Shown piece by piece: positions 17,213 through 25,992 of a stretch of 64,000 nt of DNA; within the stretch, counting starts at the first letter, position 1, and each line of letters opens with the position of its first letter. The notes under the pieces are model-generated. The model worked only from the letters and a program-made list of their open reading frames with translations, made no database searches and was not told the origin of the DNA. The DNA comes from Anaerocolumna sp. AGMB13020. GTDB lineage: Bacteria > Bacillota > Clostridia > Lachnospirales > Lachnospiraceae. The position numbers were made by a program, and so were the translations under genes. The stretch spans positions 4,281,001-4,345,000 of the forward strand of contig NZ_CP136910.1 in NCBI RefSeq assembly GCF_033100115.1, in the 5' to 3' direction.

Positions 17213-19045
17213 ATGAGAAAACTAAATTATATAATTGCAGCAGTAACCATAACTGCTATGGTAATAACAGGCTGCAGCAGTTCAGATACGAGTAAAACAG
17301 AGGATAATTCAACCACGACTACAACAACACAAGAGGCAGAGAATTCCTCCTCGACTACTACCGCTATTCAGACAGGTATTGTACCCACCTCACAGATAGA
17401 AGTGGACAAGGAGTTTACGGCAAGAGATCTGGAAGTTGGGTATGAGGAGAGCACTGCTATCACTATTACATTAAAAGATAAGGCCTCTACGGTGTCGGGT
17501 TCCGGTGCAGAAGTGAAGGATAACACCATCACTATCAACAGTGAAGGCACCTATGTAATCAGCGGAACTTTATCAGAAGGGCAGATCGTTGTGGAGGCTG
17601 CTGATACAGAGAAGGTACAGTTGGTATTAAAGGGAGTGACCATTCACAACTCCACCTCCGCAGCCATTTATATCAAGAGCGGGGACAAAGTGTTTATTAC
17701 ACTGGAGGAAGGTACCGTTAATACACTGACAGATGGTACAGAATATGTGCAGACAGATGATAATACGGTAGATGGTGTAATCTTCAGTAAAGCGGATCTG
17801 ACCTTTAACGGCAGTGGAACCCTTAATCTTACAGCCAGTTATAAACATGGTATCGTGTCCAAGGATGATGTTGTAGTAACAGGTGGTATCTATAATATTA
17901 CCGCAGTGAAAGATGCCATTAACGGTAAAGATGCAGTAAAAATCAAAGCGGGTACCTTTACCTTAAGCTCAGATACTGGAAATGGTATACAGTCAAAGAA
18001 CGCAGATGATACGACGAAAGGTTATGTATATATTGCCGGCGGTACCATAACAGTTGTTAAATGCCAGGAAGGTATTGAAGGAACAGTAATCATTATAGAT
18101 GATGGTGTAATTAATATTACAGCCTCGGATGATGGTATGAATGCAGCAAGCGGTTCAAATGATACCAGTGAGACCGATGGAACAGAGAATGGTTTCCCTC
18201 AGGACGGTGAAAATATGACTCCTCCGGAGGATGGTTCCTTCCCTGGCCCCGGTTCAACAGATGATAATGGAAACACAGCCTCCGGGGATACCGCAAGTAC
18301 TGGAACTGCACCAGCAGGAAGAGGGCCTCAGAACAATACAACGGATACCTCTGGAACTTCGGATACCTCAGGAACCACAAATACCTCTGCAAAAGCTGAT
18401 AGTACAGATGCTACCTCAGAAGCAACAGAAAATTCCCAGAATGCTGATGGACAGGAAAACAATGGACAGGAAAGACCCCAGAATCCCGGTAACTTTGGCG
18501 GTGGAAATTTCGGCGGAGGAGGAGGTATGGATCAGGTCGACACCAATTGCTACATCTTAATAAACGGCGGTACTATTACGGTGGATGCCTCTGGTGATGG
18601 GATTGACAGCAACGGAGACTTATATATAACAGGCGGTACTTTATATGTTTATGGTCCTACGGGCAATGGTGATGGCGCACTGGATTACAATGGTACTGCA
18701 GATATAAGCGGAGGAAATGTATATGTTGCCGGAAGTTCAGGAATGGCACAGGGATTTTCCGATACCTCAACTCAGTATTCTATCCTTTATAATTTAACAA
18801 GTGTCAGTACAGCAGGAACAGAAGTGACCTTAAAAGATTCAAGCGGTAAAGTAGTTGCCTCTTTTACCCCCACAAAGGACTATCAGTCAATTGTCTTAAG
18901 CCTTCCGGAGTTGACGAAAGATGCAACCTATACTTTAACCAGCGGCGAACAGACAGCCGATATTACACTTTCTTCTGTTGTTACCAGTAATGGTCAGCAG
19001 GGAATGGGAGGTCGGGGAGGTTTTGGCGGCGGTACCAGAAAATAA
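17213..19045 (+). CDS. Carbohydrate-binding-domain surface lipoprotein (DUF4353-like)
   Basis: 610 residues. A lipobox (VITGCSSS) after a short hydrophobic signal predicts a membrane-anchored lipoprotein. A Thr/Ser-rich linker is followed by a beta-helix-like repeat region (ITINSEGTYVISGTL, GKDAVKIKAGTFTLSS, GGTITVDASGDGIDSNGDLY) of the kind annotated as a carbohydrate-binding domain. It is interrupted at about 315-440 by a low-complexity Ser/Thr/Asp/Gly/Pro segment, and the C-terminus is Gly-rich (GMGGRGGFGGG). It is the third gene of the VTC/DUF4956 operon. The function is probably envelope-associated; the ligand is unknown. Confidence 0.8.
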   Translation: MRKLNYIIAAVTITAMVITGCSSSDTSKTEDNSTTTTTTQEAENSSSTTTAIQTGIVPTSQIEVDKEFTARDLEVGYEESTAITITLKDKASTVSGSGAEVKDNTITINSEGTYVISGTLSEGQIVVEAADTEKVQLVLKGVTIHNSTSAAIYIKSGDKVFITLEEGTVNTLTDGTEYVQTDDNTVDGVIFSKADLTFNGSGTLNLTASYKHGIVSKDDVVVTGGIYNITAVKDAINGKDAVKIKAGTFTLSSDTGNGIQSKNADDTTKGYVYIAGGTITVVKCQEGIEGTVIIIDDGVINITASDDGMNAASGSNDTSETDGTENGFPQDGENMTPPEDGSFPGPGSTDDNGNTASGDTASTGTAPAGRGPQNNTTDTSGTSDTSGTTNTSAKADSTDATSEATENSQNADGQENNGQERPQNPGNFGGGNFGGGGGMDQVDTNCYILINGGTITVDASGDGIDSNGDLYITGGTLYVYGPTGNGDGALDYNGTADISGGNVYVAGSSGMAQGFSDTSTQYSILYNLTSVSTAGTEVTLKDSSGKVVASFTPTKDYQSIVLSLPELTKDATYTLTSGEQTADITLSSVVTSNGQQGMGGRGGFGGGTRK

Positions 19046-19072
19046 GTAAATGCTTGATAAAGCACTGGAAAT

Positions 19073-19127
19073 AGCAGCAGAAGTTGCTGCAGATATAAGG
19101 ATAAGTTGCTGCAGATATAAGAATAAG
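19073..19127. repeat. Short duplication of GTTGCTGCAGATATAAG
   Basis: GTTGCTGCAGATATAAG occurs twice in tandem (about 19083 and 19106), separated by GATAA, just after the lipoprotein gene; TTTAAATAAAGTC is then also duplicated. Confidence 0.6.
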
Positions 19128-19166
19128 TTTTTAAATAAAGTCTTTAAATAAAGTCTTACGGGACAC

Positions 19167-19198
19167 AAAAAAGAGCAGAGAAGTACCTGCTCTTTTTT
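19167..19198 (+). terminator. Terminator of the VTC operon
   Basis: AAAAAAGAGCAG pairs with CTGCTCTTTTTT across an 8-base loop; near-perfect bidirectional intrinsic terminator. Confidence 0.92.
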
Positions 19199-19604
19199 GT
19201 TACACTACAAAGCAGCTTATAGAAATTTGTTCAGGTTAATCAGACAAAATTTTTGATGCATTTTGTTGGAATAAACCTATAATGGTAGAATTTATTCGAA
19301 AAACACCTAATAAGAATGGAAAATTATCACACATTATTGACAAAATACTATAGGCTATGCATAAATTATGAGGTATAATTTCGTTATGTAATGCTGTAAA
19401 AATATTAATCTGATACTTAGGGTGTATTTAAAAACTGCTTGCAACAGTCTGGGGTTTCGCTTTGTAGGAGACAAAGCGCTTTTCCTGGTATATAGTCACG
19501 CTATGATCTGGAAAATGTGCAACCCGGCCATAACCAAAATGTGAAGCAACCAGACCGGCAAAATAAGCTTTTAAACACATTCTGGTAACCGAGGGAGGAT
19601 TACA
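19199..19604. other. Intergenic region with MITE-like terminal inverted repeats
   Basis: About 400 bp without a gene. TGTATTTAAAA (19423-19433) and TTTTAAACACA (19569-19579) form an inverted repeat with one mismatch, bounding about 157 bp that is less AT-rich than its surroundings. This could be a small non-autonomous element; I see no target-site duplication and no second copy. Confidence 0.3.
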
Positions 19605-19835
19605 ATGGAGCTTACGATCGGTGATAACATTAGTTATTTACTTAAACAAAAGAATCTTACACTTAGCCAGTTAGCAGTTCTTATGGAAGTACCGTCAGAA
19701 CTTGTGGGGAAATGGGTAAGCGGTAAGGTATTGCCACATCTTTATTATCTGATTAAGATAGCAGATATTTTCGACATAAGACTTGATGAACTGATCAGGG
19801 CTGACATGGAGAGTGAGGTAGTGACAACAAGATAA
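19605..19835 (+). CDS. XRE-family HTH regulator
   Basis: 76 residues consisting almost entirely of one Cro/C1-type helix-turn-helix: IGDNISYLLKQKNLTLSQLAVLMEVPSE then KWVSGKVLPHLYYLIKIADIFDIRLDELI. A GAGGGAGG ribosome site precedes it. Small stand-alone regulators of this type repress nearby genes. The next gene starts 22 bp downstream on the same strand, so they are probably co-transcribed. Targets unknown. Confidence 0.88.
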   Translation: MELTIGDNISYLLKQKNLTLSQLAVLMEVPSELVGKWVSGKVLPHLYYLIKIADIFDIRLDELIRADMESEVVTTR

Positions 19836-19857
19836 AGAGGCAAAAGGAAGTAAACTT

Positions 19858-20580
19858 ATGACAAAACAAACCAGACGTGGGTATAAGGACAGTGACGAAA
19901 AGGAATTCGGTGCGGAGGCATTCAACAGGTTAACCAGTGCAGGCAAAGATATCCGATACCTGATAAATCAGGGGTACCCGGTTTCAGGTGCTTCCGTATT
20001 TGTGGGGAATCATTATTTGCTATCCGAGAGGCAGCGTATGGCACTGCTTCGCTGGGCGGCTACAGAGGAGGCCATAAACTTACGAAAATCCAGAGAAATA
20101 TATGATCTAAGAGACAGGATACTGCATATTGACGGATTTAATATCTTAATAACATTGGAGGTTATTCTGTCAGGTTCTCCGGTGTTTCGGTGCCTTGATG
20201 GAACAATCAGGGACCTTGCGGGTCTCAGAGGCACCTATCATCCTATTGATAAGACGATTACAGCTCTTAGATGGTTAGGTGATTTTTTTGAAAAAAAGGG
20301 AGTAAAAGAAATTATTTTTTACCTTGATGCACCTGTTTCTAATTCCGGCAGATTAAAGGTATTGATACAGGAAGAATTAGAACCGTTCAGTTTTCGTACA
20401 CAGGTCTTTGTAACAAATGAAGTTGATAAAATATTAAAGACCAAGGAGTGTGTGGCCACCTCTGATTCCATTATACTGGATTACGCAAGCAATTGGGTTA
20501 ATCTGAACAGCCTGGTACTTTCAGGAACCAGTAATCTGTGGATGGTGGATTTTCTTAACGGAGACCCAGGTGAAATGTAG
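19858..20580 (+). CDS. DUF434-family protein
   Basis: 240 residues. The N-terminal third (RGYKDSDEKEFG, YLINQGYPVSGASVFVGNHY) matches what I remember of DUF434, and the C-terminal part (HIDGFNILITLEVILSG, then ITALRWLGDFF, YLDAPVSNSGRL) is the usual partner domain, with acidic residues reminiscent of NYN/PIN-like nucleases. No activity is established, so a nuclease role is inference. Its last 60 bp overlap the convergent gene on the minus strand. Confidence 0.75.
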   Translation: MTKQTRRGYKDSDEKEFGAEAFNRLTSAGKDIRYLINQGYPVSGASVFVGNHYLLSERQRMALLRWAATEEAINLRKSREIYDLRDRILHIDGFNILITLEVILSGSPVFRCLDGTIRDLAGLRGTYHPIDKTITALRWLGDFFEKKGVKEIIFYLDAPVSNSGRLKVLIQEELEPFSFRTQVFVTNEVDKILKTKECVATSDSIILDYASNWVNLNSLVLSGTSNLWMVDFLNGDPGEM

Positions 20581-21042
20581 TAAAAGAATATAACCTCCGG
20601 TCATTTGGATTTCATGAGAAAGTATATCATCCTGAAAGAGCATCAGTTCGCTGTATTCAATCTGCCTGGAATTTCCAAGTGAATTAAGGGCAGTACCGCT
20701 GCAGTTAAAATTCATGTAACTTAAACCTTTATAGGTAAGCTGCCAGGTGTCTATCAGATCATAGAGTATTATCTGACATTGGTTGATGCTCTTGATATCG
20801 GAACGATTATATTTGATATATTTACTTCCGTCAGATAACAGGATATCATTGATAAGATAATGATGGAACCCAAAGTTACTTTCATATGATTTTATAAATG
20901 CCTTTGTCAGATGACTATTGGCTTTCAGATATTCGGACTGATATAATTTTATGTTTTCATTCCATTTTGATAAAGCGTTAAGGCGCCTGGTTTCATCGCC
21001 GCAATTGATATCTCTCCATAAATCCGAATGAAGATATTTCAT
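20521..21042 (-). CDS. Hypothetical protein, possibly DUF4085-like
   Basis: 173 residues, soluble, Asn/Tyr/Leu-rich. The N-terminus (MKYLHSDLWRDINCGDE) and an acidic-aromatic pattern recall DUF4085 proteins of Bacilli, but I am not certain. The start has a GGAGG site (AGATTGGAGGTGTACAG before the ATG). The 3' end overlaps the DUF434 gene by 60 bp, so either the two convergent genes truly overlap or the C-terminal tail here (HFTWVSVKKIHHPQITGS) arose by read-through after loss of an earlier stop. Confidence 0.6.
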   Translation of the reverse strand: MKYLHSDLWRDINCGDETRRLNALSKWNENIKLYQSEYLKANSHLTKAFIKSYESNFGFHHYLINDILLSDGSKYIKYNRSDIKSINQCQIILYDLIDTWQLTYKGLSYMNFNCSGTALNSLGNSRQIEYSELMLFQDDILSHEIQMTGGYILLLHFTWVSVKKIHHPQITGS

Positions 21043-21167
21043 ATCTGTACACCTCCAATCTTCTAGTTCAGCTTCTTATATTTATAATCTGTGAAATCAC
21101 CTGATTATAGTGTAGACCTTTTTTTGCAATTTATTTCATAATTATTGAGCCACTTTTTTTGTTTGTA

Positions 21168-21196
21168 TTGACAGAAAGTTAACAATAGGTAACAAT
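21168..21196 (+). promoter_or_regulatory. Promoter candidate for the hydrolase gene
   Basis: TTGACA (21168-21173) with AACAAT 17 bp downstream (21191-21196). The -35 is perfect and the -10 weak. GTTAACAATAGGTAACAAT within the spacer contains a direct repeat of TAACAAT. Confidence 0.45.
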
Positions 21197-21291
21197 AAAG
21201 ATAAGATTACGGATAGTCAGTGAAGATTTATAGGTAGGATTGATATTGCATTAGATTTATTCGTGGGCGAAAGCACACAGATGGGAGTGCT

Positions 21292-22230
21292 ATGAAGCGG
21301 GAAGAATTTTCTTTTCAGGCAATGGATGGGATCCGTATCCATGGATATCGTATTAGTCCGGAGGCTTCTGTAGAGATAAAAGGAATTGTACAGATAGCTC
21401 ATGGAATGGCAGAAACAGCACAAAGGTATGAGCGTTTTGCAAATACTCTTGCGGAGCATGGGTATAAGGTGTATATTCATGACCACAGAGGGCATGGTAA
21501 AACCGCGGGAAGTGTGGAAGAGCTTGGACATCTTGCGGAAAAGGAGGGTTTTCGATGGCTGGTTTATGACATGCATCAGCTAAGTGTAATTATAAGTAAG
21601 CATCACCCTTCTTTGCCATTGTTCTTATTTGGGCACAGCATGGGTTCCTTTGCGGCACAAAAATACTCCATGCAGTACGGAAAAGAATTGAAAGGCCTCA
21701 TATTATCCGGTTCAAACGGTAATCAAGGGTTTGTGTTAAATGCCGGAATCCTGATAGCCTCTCTGGAAGCAAGGAAAAAGGGAAGAAGAGCAAAAAGTGA
21801 GAGGATGAACAGCCTTCTGTTTGGCAATTTTAATAAATTGTTCAGTCCTAATCGGACGGAGTTTGACTGGCTGAGCAGGGATGAGGCAGAAGTGGATAAA
21901 TATGTGGCAGATCCTTTTTGCGGTACAGTATTTACCTGTGGTTTTTATTATGATTTCTTAAAAGGCCTTAAGGACATAGAAAAAAGGAAGAACAGAAAGA
22001 AAATGCCTTCGGAACTTCCTTTGCTTCTGATTGCCGGAGACAGAGACCCTGTTGGGAAGTGCGGTAAGGGGGTTACAAGCTTAAGTAAGCTCTATAAGAG
22101 AGTTGGGGTGAAGGATATAACCTTAAAGCTTTATAACGAAGCCAGACATGAGCTGTTGAACGAAAGTAACCGGGAGGAAGTTACGGAAGAGATACTTACA
22201 TGGCTGGATAAACATATATATTTAGTGTGA
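21292..22230 (+). CDS. Alpha/beta hydrolase (monoacylglycerol lipase/lysophospholipase type)
   Basis: 312 residues. The oxyanion segment HGMAETAQRYERFA, the Asp-His HDHRGHGKTAG and the nucleophile elbow FGHSMGSF are the hallmarks of the Hydrolase_4 (lysophospholipase/monoglyceride lipase) group. The acid is probably in AGDRDPVG and the His in EARHELLNE near the C-terminus, completing a Ser-Asp-His triad. No signal peptide, so cytoplasmic or membrane-peripheral. The substrate is probably a lipid monoester, by family. Confidence 0.9.
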   Translation: MKREEFSFQAMDGIRIHGYRISPEASVEIKGIVQIAHGMAETAQRYERFANTLAEHGYKVYIHDHRGHGKTAGSVEELGHLAEKEGFRWLVYDMHQLSVIISKHHPSLPLFLFGHSMGSFAAQKYSMQYGKELKGLILSGSNGNQGFVLNAGILIASLEARKKGRRAKSERMNSLLFGNFNKLFSPNRTEFDWLSRDEAEVDKYVADPFCGTVFTCGFYYDFLKGLKDIEKRKNRKKMPSELPLLLIAGDRDPVGKCGKGVTSLSKLYKRVGVKDITLKLYNEARHELLNESNREEVTEEILTWLDKHIYLV

Positions 22231-22308
22231 ATGCTTGGAATCAGAATTCACATACGGATTTATACCTGTGGCGCATCTGCAAGGAGGTGCGATATAGAAT
22301 GGAGGTGT

Positions 22309-22442
22309 GCCTCCTGGCTTTTCTCTAATTGACTGCCTGAAAGAAATACTATTGATATGTGTGCTAAAACAACAATTTGTATATGAAGCACATAAGATTG
22401 GTTATATATCTTTCAGCGGTGTTTTAAGGAAAGCCAGGAGGC
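22309..22442. repeat. 134-bp interrupted palindrome upstream of glyA
   Basis: GCCTCCTGGCTTT (22309-22321) is perfectly inverted at 22430-22442 (AAAGCCAGGAGGC). Inside, CTGAAAGA is inverted in TCTTTCAG, and ATGTGTGCT roughly with AAGCACAT, so the whole segment can fold into one long imperfect hairpin. It lacks a T-run, so it is not an obvious terminator. It could be a structured RNA or a MITE-like element. Confidence 0.6.
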
Positions 22443-22557
22443 TCTTATCATATCATTGTTGAAATTGCAAAAGTCTATGCAATAGGAGATTATTGAATAA
22501 ATATTCGGTTTAATAAGTACAGCTTATTGAAATAAGGTCGAATTATCACTTTTAATA

Positions 22558-22583
22558 ACAGTATTACTGTGTTATAATACTGT
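22558..22583 (+). promoter_or_regulatory. glyA promoter with overlapping palindromic operator
   Basis: ACAGTATTA (22558-22566) and TAATACTGT (22575-22583) form a perfect 9-bp inverted repeat with an 8-bp spacer. The -10 box TATAAT (22573-22578) lies inside it, so a bound dimer would block the promoter. The cognate repressor is unknown. Confidence 0.55.
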
Positions 22584-22607
22584 AAAAATACCAACGGAGG
22601 TAGTGAG

Positions 22608-23849
22608 ATGTATTCATTTGAAGAAGTTTTGGGCTATGACCCTGAGCTTGCTGAGGCTATAACCAAGGAAATTGGAAGACAGGAAGATCACATTGAACTG
22701 ATAGCGTCTGAGAATTTCGTTAGTAAAGCAGTAATGGCAGCAATGGGAAGTCCACTTACGAATAAATATGCAGAAGGTTATCCCGGCAAAAGATATTATG
22801 GTGGCTGTGAATTTGTTGATATTGCTGAGAATCTTGCCATAGAACGTGCAAAACAGTTATTTGGCTGTACTTATGCCAATGTTCAGCCTCATTCCGGTGC
22901 GCAGGCTAATATGGCAGTATTTTTTGCCCTTGTGAAACCCGGTGATACCATTATGGGTATGAACCTCGCTCATGGCGGACATTTAACCCATGGCAGCCCG
23001 GTGAATATGTCCGGCAGCTACTTTAATATCGTTCCTTATGGTGTAAATGATGAAGGCTTCATAGATTACGAAGAGTTGGAGAAAATCGCTCTTTCCGTTA
23101 AGCCGAAACTAATCGTGGCCGGAGCCAGTGCTTATGCCAGAAAGATTGATTTCAGGCGTTTCAGGGAAATTGCAGATGCTGCAGGAGCTCTCCTGATGGT
23201 AGATATGGCCCACATTGCAGGTCTGGTAGCAGCAGGACTTCATGAATCCCCCATTCCTTATGCTCATGTTACAACCACTACCACCCACAAGACTCTCAGA
23301 GGTCCCAGAGGCGGTATGATTCTCTCAAGTATTGAATTTGCAGAGGAATATAAACTTAATAAATCAGTATTTCCCGGAATTCAGGGAGGTCCTTTGATGC
23401 ATGTAATTGCAGCGAAAGCAGTTTGCTTTAAAGAAGCTCTTGACCCTGCCTTTAAATCCTATGCTGCAAATATCATTGAAAATGCACAAGCTCTCTCAAA
23501 AGGTCTGACAGACAGAGGTTTTCAAATTGTATCCGGCGGAACGGACAACCATCTCATGTTAGTGGATCTTCAGAATAAGGGAGTTACCGGTAAGGAAGCT
23601 GAAAAGCTTTTAGATGCTGCGAATATTACCTGCAATAAAAATACCATTCCCAATGATCCTGCCTCACCTTTTGTAACCAGCGGTATCCGTCTTGGAACAC
23701 CGGCTGTTACTACAAGAGGTATGATTGCGGCAGATATGGAGGTTATTGCAGAAGCCATCAGCTTATTGATTGCAGATGTAGATAAGAATAAAGTGCAGGC
23801 TATGGAACTTGTAAAGACGCTGACTGACAGATATCCGCTGTATAAATAG
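22608..23849 (+). CDS. glyA: Serine hydroxymethyltransferase
   Basis: 413 residues, normal length. PLP enzyme interconverting serine and glycine with transfer of a one-carbon unit to tetrahydrofolate. Family blocks are clear: [35 protein letters not shown], the active-site region [14 protein letters not shown] and the PLP lysine in [28 protein letters not shown] precedes the ATG. Monocistronic; the inverted repeat over its -10 box suggests repression. Confidence 0.97.
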   Translation: MYSFEEVLGYDPELAEAITKEIGRQEDHIELIASENFVSKAVMAAMGSPLTNKYAEGYPGKRYYGGCEFVDIAENLAIERAKQLFGCTYANVQPHSGAQANMAVFFALVKPGDTIMGMNLAHGGHLTHGSPVNMSGSYFNIVPYGVNDEGFIDYEELEKIALSVKPKLIVAGASAYARKIDFRRFREIADAAGALLMVDMAHIAGLVAAGLHESPIPYAHVTTTTTHKTLRGPRGGMILSSIEFAEEYKLNKSVFPGIQGGPLMHVIAAKAVCFKEALDPAFKSYAANIIENAQALSKGLTDRGFQIVSGGTDNHLMLVDLQNKGVTGKEAEKLLDAANITCNKNTIPNDPASPFVTSGIRLGTPAVTTRGMIAADMEVIAEAISLLIADVDKNKVQAMELVKTLTDRYPLYK

Positions 23850-23935
23850 GATTATTTTATAGGGCAGTATGTCGGGGAATTGGTGGGAATTGGCTGCTTT
23901 ATATTAGTTGAAGGTCGGGTTTTGGCAAGAGGGAC

Positions 23936-24149
23936 GGCAAATTGTACAAGCCAGAAAAAACTCATGTTTCGATTACAAGGTATAAGAAGTCCTAATTCTC
24001 TGGATATTTTATGCTTGACATATTAGAAAACAGATAACTCGCTGCGCTCAAACAATCTGCTTTCTAATATAGCATAAAACATCCAGAGAAAAGGACTTCT
24101 AATACCTTTCCATAGGCACATTCGTTCTTTCTGGCTTGTACAATTAGCC
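23936..24149. repeat. Long structured hairpin element, copy A
   Basis: A 214-bp near-complete hairpin. Outer arms GGCAAATTGTACAAGCC / GGCTTGTACAATTAGCC; middle arms AAGGTATAAGAAGTCC / GGACTTCTAATACCTT; inner arms GGATATTTTATGC / GCATAAAACATCC and TATTAGAAA / TTTCTAATA; apex AACTCGCTGCGCTCAAACA. Copy B at 28403-28615 has the same middle arms, loops and size but different outer and inner arm sequences that still pair. It lies between convergent glyA and cat, so a shared terminator role is possible but does not explain the loop conservation. Confidence 0.85.
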
Positions 24150-24179
24150 TGAAATCTTTTACTTAAGCTGAAGGAGCTT

Positions 24180-24827
24180 TTATAACCATTCTTCCGAATT
24201 TGCTGCCATATAGCGAAGGGCCTCTACAAACTTGCCAACATGAAAACCATCACAAACTGCATGGTGACATTGTATTGCAAGGGGCATGAGGGTTTTCCCG
24301 TGCTCGTTTCTATATCTGCCAATAGTGAAAATGGGCAGGAGATAGGCTTCACCCGAAAAGACATTCAGATTGAAGGCAGTAAAATCCAGCCAAGGGACAC
24401 TGGAAATGTTAAAAACAGCCGGGGGAATATTTTTCTGAGGAAAAAGTACACCAGTCGTATACTGAGCCATGTCATCCAGGCATGCTTCATAAAACTTATG
24501 AAAGCTCTTATTATATTGGGTCCACACAGCAGAAAATGTCTCTGTTTTCGTATTTAGAACCGTATACATTGGATTAACTATGTCCCAATACCCTAAATGA
24601 TTTTGCTCATTTATTGTCATTCTGAACTCAGAAAATTGATTAGCTACTGTTGACAGCATATATATTTGTGCCGGATAACTTTTTAATTCCCTTGCTTTTA
24701 ATCTGGTTAGCAAGTCAGAAACATCAATATCAATTGTGAGACTATAGGAACAACGAACGTTGTTGATGTAATGCTCATAATGTTCCTTTCTTACCCATTG
24801 TTTCATATCTATTTCAATAAATTTCAT
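24180..24827 (-). CDS. cat: Chloramphenicol acetyltransferase (CatA type)
   Basis: 215 residues, the usual size. The catalytic His is in the C-terminal signature CHHAVCDGFHVGKF; the N-terminal blocks (MKQWVRKEHYEHYI, NVRCSYSLTIDIDV) and the VPWLDFTAFNLNV segment belong to the trimeric type A enzymes that acetylate chloramphenicol with acetyl-CoA. An AGGAGG ribosome site precedes the ATG. Related chromosomal copies exist in many Clostridia, so activity on chloramphenicol is likely by family but unproven. No mobile element is adjacent except the long hairpin downstream. Confidence 0.92.
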   Translation of the reverse strand: MKFIEIDMKQWVRKEHYEHYINNVRCSYSLTIDIDVSDLLTRLKARELKSYPAQIYMLSTVANQFSEFRMTINEQNHLGYWDIVNPMYTVLNTKTETFSAVWTQYNKSFHKFYEACLDDMAQYTTGVLFPQKNIPPAVFNISSVPWLDFTAFNLNVFSGEAYLLPIFTIGRYRNEHGKTLMPLAIQCHHAVCDGFHVGKFVEALRYMAANSEEWL

Positions 24828-24962
24828 CTTATTTGCCTCCTAAAATTATAATATAAGTTTAGAAGGCAGCATTGCTTGTTTTCACCATATTGATTCACCA
24901 CCTTATGTTATTCTAATTTCCAGTTGTAAAAATACGGCAGTATAAAACTGCCAAAATAAATT

Positions 24963-25391
24963 TTAACGTTCCCATATCATGAAGTATTCTTTTTCACCAG
25001 TGTTTTCGTCAATCTTCTCACTCTGAATTTTAAAATTACCGCTCTGGTAGAATTTCAATGCTCGTATATTCTTTTGATATACGCTCAGGGATAATTGGTT
25101 TTTAATCGTTTTAACAAAGTCTAGCAATTGTTTGCCGATACCACAAGATTGTGCATCCCTGCAAACAAATATTCCTGCGATATAACTATCGCTCATTCCA
25201 ATAAAACCTTGTATTTTACCAGTGTTTTCATCTTCATAAACATATACTTCCGATTGTGGAAACATTTCTTTCACTGTTTCTAAATTATCTTCCCAGTATT
25301 TTTTTTCAATGAAGTTGTGAGCACTAATATTGGTATTCAACCAAATTTCTGCAATTCTATCTGTATCTGTTTCCTGTAATAATCGAATCAA
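24963..25391 (-). CDS. GNAT N-acetyltransferase
   Basis: 142 residues from a TTG start (25391) with AAGGAG seven bases upstream; the longer frame would add 40 unconserved residues. The acetyl-CoA loop is CRDAQSCGIGKQLLDFVK (V/I-x-x-x-x-Q/R-x-x-G-x-G/A), preceded by IQGFIGMSDSYIAGIFV and followed by LSVYQKNIRALKFYQSGNF. It resembles YjaB/YhfO-type acetyltransferases. The substrate is unknown. Confidence 0.85.
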   Translation of the reverse strand: MIRLLQETDTDRIAEIWLNTNISAHNFIEKKYWEDNLETVKEMFPQSEVYVYEDENTGKIQGFIGMSDSYIAGIFVCRDAQSCGIGKQLLDFVKTIKNQLSLSVYQKNIRALKFYQSGNFKIQSEKIDENTGEKEYFMIWER

Positions 25392-25581
25392 AACGAATCT
25401 CCTTGTATATATTCTTAATTTATTTATTATAGCAGATAGCAGACAATAAAGAAACACCAGTATATTTATTATATTCCGAACAGGCTGGAATCTAGCCGCA
25501 CCGAAATGCATCGTTGGACAGGGTATCCCAGAGAACGATAAAAGAACAGGCGAAGCTTATCTTTATTATAAAAATATTTCG

Positions 25582-25788
25582 TTAAAATTCCTCAAATGAT
25601 GGATTTAAAACATAATCTGGGAATGTTGTTTCAATGGTAAATTCAGTTACTGGAACATTGTAATCAACTTCTTCAATACTAACATTATCAACCCAGGCTT
25701 GTCCTCCTCCCTGCAATAGCATACTTTTGGGATTATTATTAACAGGTATCGAGCCAGGTAATGAATTAATAAAGGATATAGATTGAAT
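25582..25788 (-). pseudogene. C-terminal remnant of a carbohydrate-binding/secreted protein
   Basis: An open frame of 68 codons on the minus strand without a credible start encodes PGSIPVNNNPKSML, then GGGQAWVDNVSIEEVDY and a tail ending LNPSFEEF before a stop. The AWVDNVSIEEV pattern is typical of the last strand of a beta-sandwich carbohydrate-binding module. The upstream part is missing, so I read this as a gene fragment left by deletion. Confidence 0.45.
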
Positions 25789-25830
25789 TTATATGAATAC
25801 CAATCACTTGTTTATACCTGTAGAATGAAA

Positions 25831-25917
25831 TTAACCTGGTAAATAGATTGAATCTATGTGCCAGGTTAAAGCATAATACCCCAAAATGTCAGCGTTTTAT
25901 CTAACATTTTGGGGTAT
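25831..25917. terminator. Two adjacent inverted repeats downstream of DegV gene
   Basis: First: TTAACCTGG (25831-25839) with CCAGGTTAA (25860-25868), enclosing ATAGATTGAATCTAT. Second: ATACCCCAAAATGT (25876-25889) with ACATTTTGGGGTAT (25904-25917), a perfect 14-bp stem. Neither has a clear T-run, but the second is the best candidate for the end of the degV transcript. Confidence 0.5.
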
Positions 25918-25992
25918 CCTTTAAAACGATAATGTTTGTATTTGGTTCTGAGCTTGCGACGGAAAATGATAACCTCTTTATTTGCGGTGTAT

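Noticed and set aside
19421..19581. Insertion sequence bounded by TGTATTTAAAA/TTTTAAACACA
   Set aside because: No transposase, no target duplication and no second copy in the window; kept only as a low-confidence MITE-like feature.
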